A stretch of DNA of 13,491 nucleotides from CAYWNK01 sp047639615 (lineage in GTDB: Bacteria > Planctomycetota > UBA1135 > GCA-002686595): positions 1 through 13,491 of the forward strand of contig JBLIOL010000137.1 in assembly GCA_047639615.1 (NCBI GenBank), written 5' to 3'. Of this stretch, positions 9,057 through 13,491 are shown one piece after another. The notes below the pieces were generated by a model. It ran no database searches. It worked only from the letters and a program-made list of their open reading frames with translations, and was not told where the DNA came from. Position 1 is the stretch's first letter. Each line of letters opens with the position of its first letter. Made by a program: the position numbers and the translations under genes.

Positions 9057-10313
9057 ATGTTCGATCGTTCTGAACGAGGTGCCGCGCGCGTAAGCGCTGT
9101 CTGGCTGATCGTCCTCATCGTCCTTCTCTTCGCCGCCATGTTCTTCGGATACGTGGCCGCCGACGGTCAGGCTCGTGCCGAAGATCAAGCAGCTGCTCAG
9201 CTGGTGATCGCCGACAAGGCCGTTGCTGATCTGGAAGCTGTCCGCGGTGACACCCGTCTGGTCTCCGAGATTCTCGGCTTCTACGACACGGCTGACTTGG
9301 CCGCGACCACCGACTTGAACAGGGCCAATGAGAACTTGGCCACTCTCAAGCAAACCATTGGTCCGGAGGCTGATGACACCATCAAGACCTTCGAGGCTGC
9401 ATGGCCGCTTGCGATCAAGCAGGTTTCCGCGCGCGACGAGACCATCCGCACCATGAAGGCTCAGGTCGAAGACCTGAAGACCCAAGTGACGGCTGCTCAA
9501 AGCGCTGGCCGCGACGCCGCTCAGGCTAAGGATGGAGAGATCTCCACCCTGACCCAGCAGCTTGGCGACGCCCAGTCCAACGCATCCGACGAGAAGAACG
9601 AGCTGGAGTCCACCGTGGCGCGTCTGCGCTCGGAGATCCAGCAGAAGGACGCTGATGCTCTTGCCCTGCGCAACACCATCGCTGCCAACGCTAACGTGGC
9701 TCAACTGGACGCTAGTGAGGCCCAGAGCCGCATGAGTCGTCTCACCGACCAGATGAAATTGATCCGCGAGCCGCAGGCTTTCGACGGCGAAGTGCTGTCG
9801 ATCTCTGAGGAGCTCGAGCTGGTCTACATCGACAAGGGTGTGAAGGATCGCATCGTGCGCGGTATGCGCTTCCAGGTCATCGACGGCGATCCGCGCCTCG
9901 ACCTGGTCCGCGGTGAGATTGAAGTCACCAAGGTCGGCGACGGCATGTCTGAAGCCCGTCTGGTCAGCCAGTCGGATCCCTTCCGTCCCCTCGTGGCCGG
10001 CGACATCATCACGAACCCCCTGTACGACGCCGAAGGCGAGCGCAACTGCATCCTTGCAGGTCGCTTCTCCGGCACGTTCAACAAGCGCGAGCTTGAGATC
10101 CTCCTTGCGGAGATCGGCATCGGCGTTCAGAGCCAGTTGGATCGTTCGACCACCTTCCTGATCGTTGGCGAGCCGCTCTACACCGACCCCGAGACCGGCG
10201 AAGCAGCCGAGGAGCCGATCCCGGTCTCCGACCTCGCCGTCTACAAAGAAGCCCAGGCACTGGGTGCGCAGATCGTCCACATCTCGGAGATCCGCCACTT
10301 CTTCCGCCGCTAG
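9057..10313 (+). CDS. Membrane-anchored coiled-coil protein with BRCT-like C-terminus
   Basis: I do not recognise this 418-residue protein as a named family. Visible parts are: a short basic N-terminus (R4, R7, R11); one membrane helix at ~13-35; a long Ala/Gln/Glu-rich helical region with coiled-coil character from ~120 to 238; a beta-rich segment at ~241-322; and a C-terminal domain at ~331-417. That last domain resembles a BRCT fold in its order of elements: a strand (CILAGRF), a helix ending in IG, RSTTFLIVGE, then YKEAQALGAQIVHISEI. By the positive-inside rule the bulk would lie outside the cytoplasm. Codons are rich in GCT, CGT and CTG, hinting at good expression. The start ATG has no Shine-Dalgarno sequence. 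A 422-codon antisense open frame covers the gene but looks like a shadow. Real-gene confidence is high; the domain reading is moderate. Confidence 0.85.
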   Translation: MFDRSERGAARVSAVWLIVLIVLLFAAMFFGYVAADGQARAEDQAAAQLVIADKAVADLEAVRGDTRLVSEILGFYDTADLAATTDLNRANENLATLKQTIGPEADDTIKTFEAAWPLAIKQVSARDETIRTMKAQVEDLKTQVTAAQSAGRDAAQAKDGEISTLTQQLGDAQSNASDEKNELESTVARLRSEIQQKDADALALRNTIAANANVAQLDASEAQSRMSRLTDQMKLIREPQAFDGEVLSISEELELVYIDKGVKDRIVRGMRFQVIDGDPRLDLVRGEIEVTKVGDGMSEARLVSQSDPFRPLVAGDIITNPLYDAEGERNCILAGRFSGTFNKRELEILLAEIGIGVQSQLDRSTTFLIVGEPLYTDPETGEAAEEPIPVSDLAVYKEAQALGAQIVHISEIRHFFRR

Positions 10314-10325
10314 GTCGCTTTGACC

Positions 10326-10343
10326 GTAGCTCTTAGGAGCTAC
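10326..10343 (+). repeat. Perfect 7-bp hairpin after the coiled-coil gene
   Basis: GTAGCTC (10326-10332) and GAGCTAC (10337-10343) form a perfect stem with a TTAG loop, 12 bases after the stop codon. The palindrome CAGTACTG (10343-10350) follows directly. It forms the first of two tandem hairpins before tatC and probably marks the 3' end of the upstream transcript. Confidence 0.5.
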
Positions 10344-10358
10344 AGTACTGACCAGCCG

Positions 10359-10396
10359 ACGGGCGGGGGGGCGCCGGGCCGCGCGCCCCCGCCCGT
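10359..10396 (+). terminator. Strong GC hairpin, likely terminator before tatC
   Basis: ACGGGCGGGGG (10359-10369) and CCCCCGCCCGT (10386-10396) form an 11-bp perfect stem, with further GC pairing possible inside the loop. It is followed by TTCTCATTTC, a moderately T-rich tail. It most likely ends the coiled-coil transcript. It finishes only 15 bases before the first ATG of tatC, so tatC would need read-through or a promoter that overlaps the hairpin. Confidence 0.62.
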
Positions 10397-10411
10397 TCTC
10401 ATTTCACTCCC

Positions 10412-11380
10412 ATGTCCACGCAACTCGCAGTAGTGAGCCCCGAAGAAAACGTCGAGGACTCCCGCATGACCCTGGGCCAGCACCTCGCGGAGCTTCGCTC
10501 ACGTCTGGTTCGTTCGGTGATCGCGGTCATGATCGCGTTCATCGCGATCTACTCCTATCGGGATGCGGCCTTCGAGATGGTGCAGGGGCCGCACGCCTGG
10601 GCCTCGGCCCAGCTCAACGGGGACACCATGGTCTTGCTGGAAGCGCAGCTAGCTGAGATGCAGGCGCTCAAGGCGGCGGGCGAGGCCTTGCCAGAGCGCG
10701 ACGATTTCTTGGATCCGGCGGATCCCCTGACCTACTTCGTCGCTGGCTACCCTGAGATCAAACGGCTCAACAGCGAGTACAGGCGGCCGAGCAAGCTGCT
10801 CTTCCTGGGAGCGGACTCGGGCTTCTTCCCGCGCATGCGCGTGTGCTTCTGGCTAGCGCTGTTCTTGGCCGGTCCTTTCGTCCTCTGGGAGATGTGGGGC
10901 TTCATCGCCGCTGGCCTCTACCGTCATGAGCGCAAGGTCATCTACGGCATCTTCCCCTTCAGCTTGAGCCTCTTCGTGGGGGGCGTGATGTTCGGCTACC
11001 ACCTGATGGTGCCCTACGCGCTCTATTTCCTCGGCTTGGACACGCTCGGCTCGCTCGCTCTCGAGACACAGACCGGGCTCGAGGAGTACCTCGGCTTCCT
11101 CAAGGCGCTGGCGTTGGCCCTCGGCTTCGTCTTCCAACTGCCCGTAATCATGATCGCACTCGCGCACATCGGCTTGGTCGAACCCAAGACCTTCGCCTCC
11201 TACCGCAAGCACACCATCATCGGTGCCTTGGTCCTCTCGGCCATTCTCACGCCGCCGGATCCGATCACCCAGATGATGATGGCTGGTCCGATCATCCTGC
11301 TCTACGAGCTGGGCATCCACCTCTCGAAGGTGGCCTATCGCAAGCAGAACCCGGGCGGTCCGCCCGGGGCACCCGCGTGA
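10412..11380 (+). CDS. tatC: Sec-independent translocase subunit TatC, enlarged first periplasmic loop
   Basis: This 322-residue polytopic inner-membrane protein is the receptor of the twin-arginine system, which exports folded proteins. The conserved cytoplasmic N-terminal motif HLAELRSRL holds E27 (E. coli E15). WGFIAAGLYRHER ends in E173 (E. coli E103), and the fifth/sixth-helix region has LTPPD at 279-283. Six membrane helices are visible at roughly 33-50, 143-165, 178-205, 228-250, 266-282 and 286-305. The E27-E173 distance is 146 residues against 88 in E. coli, so about 58 extra residues, mostly acidic and helical, lie in the first periplasmic loop. The start is uncertain: ATG 10412 has no Shine-Dalgarno sequence, whereas ATG 10466 (residue 19) has GAGGA seven bases before it and still keeps the conserved N-terminus. 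tatA/tatB are not in the window. Confidence 0.95.
   Translation: MSTQLAVVSPEENVEDSRMTLGQHLAELRSRLVRSVIAVMIAFIAIYSYRDAAFEMVQGPHAWASAQLNGDTMVLLEAQLAEMQALKAAGEALPERDDFLDPADPLTYFVAGYPEIKRLNSEYRRPSKLLFLGADSGFFPRMRVCFWLALFLAGPFVLWEMWGFIAAGLYRHERKVIYGIFPFSLSLFVGGVMFGYHLMVPYALYFLGLDTLGSLALETQTGLEEYLGFLKALALALGFVFQLPVIMIALAHIGLVEPKTFASYRKHTIIGALVLSAILTPPDPITQMMMAGPIILLYELGIHLSKVAYRKQNPGGPPGAPA
10454..10458 (+). promoter_or_regulatory. Shine-Dalgarno site for an alternative tatC start
   Basis: GAGGA lies seven bases before an in-frame ATG at 10466. Starting there would remove the acidic residues 1-18 and give MTLGQHLAELRSRL, a common TatC N-terminus. It also moves the start away from the hairpin ending at 10396. 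Confidence 0.5.
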
Positions 11381-12639
11381 GCACCGGCCTGCCGCGCGCC
11401 CAAACCGTGGGCATCCTGGCCGTGGGGGATGAGCTCCTGGCCGGCGCCCATCCGGACCTGAATTCGCCCTACCTGGCCCGGCGCCTGGGCGAGTGGGGCC
11501 GTGAGGTGCTCGAGGTGCGCGCCGTGAGGGATGTGGAGGTTGATATCGCCAGGGCCGCCGCCGAGCTCCTGGAGCGCTACGGCCTGGTGCTTGTCACCGG
11601 CGGCCTGGGTCCCACGGAGGATGACGTCACACGCCATGGGGTGGCCCGTGCGCTGGACTTGCCCCTAATCGAGTCCATTGAGGCGTGGGAGCAAGTGCTG
11701 GCCTGGTACGCCCGCGCAGACCGCATACCGCCCGAGTCCAACCGACGCCAGGCCTTGACGCCTGAGGGCGCCAGCGTGGTGGCCAATCCGGCGGGCACGG
11801 CGCCGGGCTTCCGTGCCGAGCATTCGGGCAGCACTATCCTGGTCCTGCCCGGTCCCCCGCGCGAGGTCGAGGCCGTCTTCAACGCTGAGGTCGCGCCCTG
11901 GCTCGATGCCAATCCGGTCCAGACCGGCGCCACCGCCATCCGCAGGCTCTACCTGGCGGATCTCTCGGAGAGCATCTTCGCGGACAAGGTCAACCACTGG
12001 ATGGCCCGCGACGCGAATCCCCTGCTGGGGGTCACGGTCAAGGGCGGCATCCTCTCCCTGCGCGTGCTAGCCCGGGCGGAGACCGAGGCCGAGGCCGAGT
12101 CCATGGCCCAGTCCCGCGCGGATGAGTTGGCCACGCTCTTCCCCGAGCACCTCTTCAGCCGGTGGTTCAATGACCCCGCTCGCGAACTGGCCCAGGAGCT
12201 CATCAGCCGCGACATCAGCGTCACCGCCGCCGAATCCTGCACAGCCGGCCGCGTGGCCTCCGCCCTCGGCTCCGTGCCCGGCATCAGCGCCGTCCTCTCC
12301 GAGTCCTTGGTTAGCTATTCCAACGCCATCAAGACCAAGCGACTGGGCGTCCCCGCGGAGCTACTCGAAACCCACGGCGCCGTGTCCGAGCCCGTGGTCC
12401 GCGCCATGGCCAAGGGCGCCGCCGAGCGCACAGGCGCGCGCCTCGCCATCGCCGTCAGCGGCATCGCCGGCCCGGGCGGCGGAACCGACGCCAAGCCCGT
12501 GGGCCTGGTCTGGTTCGCCACCTGCTTCGATGGAGAAGTCCACTCCGTCGAGCGCCGCTGGCCCCCCGTAGCCCGCGACCGCATCCAGATCTGGGCCACG
12601 CAGAAGGCCTTGTGCCTGGCGCTGGCCGCCGTGCGCTAG
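11377..12639 (+). CDS. cinA: CinA family protein (competence-damage-inducible / NMN amidohydrolase type)
   Basis: This is a two-domain CinA of 420 residues, a normal length. The N-terminal MoaB/MogA-like (COG1058) domain has VGDELLAGAHPDLNS at 16-30, GGLGPTEDDVT at 75-85, NPAGTAPGF at 137-145 and LPGPPRE at 157-163. This domain is linked to pyrophosphatase activity on ADP-ribose and NAD-type substrates. The C-terminal PncC-like domain (~265-420) has AAESCTAG at 284-291 with the expected catalytic serine, SYSNAIK at 313-319, and SGIAGPGGGTDAKPVG at 361-376. It is linked to deamidation of nicotinamide mononucleotide in pyridine-nucleotide salvage. The gene starts at GTG 11377, overlapping the tatC stop by four bases (GTGA), so translation is probably coupled. 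No functional link with TatC is known to me. Confidence 0.95.
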   Translation: MSTGLPRAQTVGILAVGDELLAGAHPDLNSPYLARRLGEWGREVLEVRAVRDVEVDIARAAAELLERYGLVLVTGGLGPTEDDVTRHGVARALDLPLIESIEAWEQVLAWYARADRIPPESNRRQALTPEGASVVANPAGTAPGFRAEHSGSTILVLPGPPREVEAVFNAEVAPWLDANPVQTGATAIRRLYLADLSESIFADKVNHWMARDANPLLGVTVKGGILSLRVLARAETEAEAESMAQSRADELATLFPEHLFSRWFNDPARELAQELISRDISVTAAESCTAGRVASALGSVPGISAVLSESLVSYSNAIKTKRLGVPAELLETHGAVSEPVVRAMAKGAAERTGARLAIAVSGIAGPGGGTDAKPVGLVWFATCFDGEVHSVERRWPPVARDRIQIWATQKALCLALAAVR

Positions 12640-12665
12640 AAGGGAGCGGACGCTAGTGACCGACG

Positions 12666-12688
12666 GCGCCCGGCCGCAGGCCGGGTGC
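12666..12688 (+). repeat. Hairpin copy 1 (CCGGCC stem) downstream of cinA
   Basis: CCCGGCC (12669-12675) and GGCCGGG (12679-12685) enclose a 3-base loop (GCA). Outer pairs including one G-U extend the stem to ten. It lies 27 bases after the cinA stop and may act as its terminator, although no U-tract follows. The same CCGGCC-N3-GGCCGG core recurs at 12763-12777. Confidence 0.55.
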
Positions 12689-12695
12689 TGGCGAT

Positions 12696-12727
12696 GGGAG
12701 GGTCGGGGTTGCTGGGGAGGGGCAGGG
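12696..12727 (+). other. G-quadruplex motif downstream of cinA
   Basis: Six G-tracts of three or four (12696-12698, 12700-12702, 12705-12708, 12714-12717, 12719-12722, 12725-12727) are separated by loops of 1, 2, 5, 1 and 2 bases. This is a dense quadruplex-forming pattern on the plus strand, so it would be present in any transcript reading out of cinA. It lies between the two CCGGCC hairpins. Confidence 0.5.
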
Positions 12728-12762
12728 TTGTTTGCGGGTGCTGAGGCTCGGGCGCGCCGGAG

Positions 12763-12777
12763 CCGGCCTCTGGCCGG
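12763..12777 (+). repeat. Hairpin copy 2 (CCGGCC stem) upstream of the transposase
   Basis: CCGGCC (12763-12768) and GGCCGG (12772-12777) form a perfect 6-bp stem with a TCT loop, followed by a G-run. The stem is identical to the core of the hairpin 93 bases upstream, with the same loop length. Two like palindromes beside a REP-associated-type transposase may be REP-like elements, but short GC palindromes are easily found in GC-rich DNA. Confidence 0.45.
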
Positions 12778-12819
12778 GGGGCGCAGCGAAGGCGAAGGGT
12801 GACGGGAGGGCGAGACTGC

Positions 12820-12904
12820 ATATGTGCCGCTTTTCGCCACTTGCCCAATAGGTGCCGCCGCCGGCACTTATTGAGCATATTGATCGAGAATAGGTGGCGC
12901 ATAT
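12820..12904 (+). repeat. Nested inverted repeats, candidate left end of the transposon
   Basis: The inner arms, CAATAGGTGCCG (12846-12857) and CGGCACTTATTG (12862-12873), pair over 12 bases with one G-U and a 4-base loop. The outer arms, ATATGTGCCGC (12820-12830) and GTGGCGCATAT (12894-12904), pair over 11 bases with two G-U. AATAGGTG is also a direct repeat (12847-12854, 12889-12896). The structure ends 24 bases before the transposase ATG and is richer in A/T than its surroundings. Subterminal hairpins of this kind are what Y1 transposases recognise, so this is probably the element's end. Confidence 0.6.
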
Positions 12905-12928
12905 TGGCTCCCCGTACGTTCTATAAGT

Positions 12929-13491
12929 ATGGAAGCCATCACCTTGCCCCACCCGGAATTGGACCTGAATAGCTACGAGCCGCCGACCCAGGACGTGCTC
13001 GACTATCGGAAGAAGCAGGACGCCAAGTTCCGCACCAAGAGCGGGCGCGTACCGCACCAGGTACGGCCGACCGCGCTGTACTCGGACGGCGTCCTGATCA
13101 CGTGGAAGTTGGTGGAGGGCATTCCGAGCTTGCGCACCAAGGCCATGCGGCACGTATTGGAGGAGTGCTTCCGCAAAGGCAAGGACCGGTTCGGCTTCCA
13201 GCTCATCAGCTACAGCATCATGAGCAACCACATACACGTGGTCGCCATCGTCGAGGACGACGAGGCCTTGAAGAAGGGCGCGCAGGGCCTCGGCATTCGC
13301 ATAGGGAAGGCCATCAACAAGGGAGTGTCAGTATTTCTCTGATAGCCGCTCCGGGCGTGTGGTCCGGGATCGTTATCACGCCAAGCCCAAGTACGGCCTC
13401 TCCGCCATCAGGAGCGCCGTTGCGTACGTGCTCCAGAACGCGCGCAAGCACCAGGTAGACATCCGGAAGGGCGAGTGGGACATCTACTGCT
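12929..13491 (+). pseudogene. Y1 (HUH) REP-associated/IS200-like transposase, frameshifted and running off the window
   Basis: This is a single-strand-DNA transposase of the Y1 family. The first frame (137 codons, stop TGA at 13340-13342) has the family pattern GVLITWKLVEGIPSLRTK, then SYSIMSNHIHVVAIVED with the metal-binding HUH pair H101 and H103, then GLGIRIGKAINKG. The expected continuation is found one base out of register from about 13338: SGRVVRDRYHAKP, followed by AYVLQNARKHQ, whose tyrosine is the likely nucleophile. The frame is open to the window end. Thus one extra base (or two missing) near 13321-13337 separates the HUH motif from the catalytic tyrosine. This could be a true inactivating mutation, a sequencing error or, less likely, programmed shifting. 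No Shine-Dalgarno sequence precedes the ATG. Paired hairpins lie just upstream, and the right end is not in the window. Confidence 0.85.

Noticed and set aside
9049..9093. A 14-codon open frame overlapping the start of the coiled-coil gene
   Set aside because: It has no Shine-Dalgarno site and no leader-peptide-type codon bias; a short frame like this is expected by chance.
9030..10298. A 422-codon open frame on the minus strand, fully antisense to the coiled-coil gene
   Set aside because: The plus-strand protein has a coherent membrane helix, coiled coil and folded domains. The antisense product shows no family pattern, and long antisense frames are expected in GC-rich coding DNA.
13331..13342. 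Programmed +1 frameshift signal (CTC TGA) in the transposase
   Set aside because: Unlike CTT TGA of the release-factor-2 gene, a +1 slip here would place TCT under a leucine tRNA, and no upstream stimulatory Shine-Dalgarno sequence is seen; a mutation or sequencing error is simpler.

Overview
This is a GC-rich, densely packed bacterial chromosome segment made mostly of housekeeping genes. It suggests a Gram-negative-type bacterium (it has SlyX, TatC and a full-length CinA). The coaE-rho neighbourhood, the sparse Shine-Dalgarno sites and the lineage-unusual membrane and coiled-coil protein would fit a member of Planctomycetota, but that assignment is a guess and the sequence alone does not prove it.

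Layout. (1) Positions 1-1117, plus strand: the 3' end of thioredoxin reductase (trxB), followed two bases later by a short-chain dehydrogenase/reductase. A hairpin lies in the convergent gap at 1122-1145. (2) Positions 1162-8706, minus strand, read from high to low coordinates: coaE (dephospho-CoA kinase), rho (termination factor), a gyrase/topoisomerase IV A subunit starting at TTG, its B subunit two bases further on, slyX, and a small membrane protein. (3) Positions 8707-9056: a 350-base divergent intergenic region with no convincing gene. (4) Positions 9057-12639, plus strand: a membrane-anchored coiled-coil protein with a BRCT-like C-terminus, then tandem hairpins, tatC with an enlarged first periplasmic loop, and cinA overlapping tatC by 4 bases. 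(5) Positions 12640-13491: G-rich non-coding DNA with two hairpins sharing one stem, a G-quadruplex motif, a nested inverted-repeat structure, and a Y1 (HUH) transposase of the REP-associated/IS200-like group that is interrupted by a frameshift and runs off the window.

How the genes fit together. The minus-strand block places Rho, which ends transcripts and limits R-loops, directly upstream of both subunits of a type II topoisomerase, which relieves transcription- and replication-driven supercoiling. A possible promoter between rho and the A subunit means the topoisomerase genes could also be expressed separately. On the plus strand, tatC and cinA are translationally coupled, while the coiled-coil gene is probably separated from them by a terminator-like hairpin.

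Most worth a second look: the apparently extracytoplasmic BRCT-like protein; the transposase with its upstream palindromes; the topoisomerase pair with mixed gyrase/topo IV signatures and no GyrA box at the usual place; and the TatC insertion of about 58 residues. I found no CRISPR array, rRNA, convincing tRNA or prophage.
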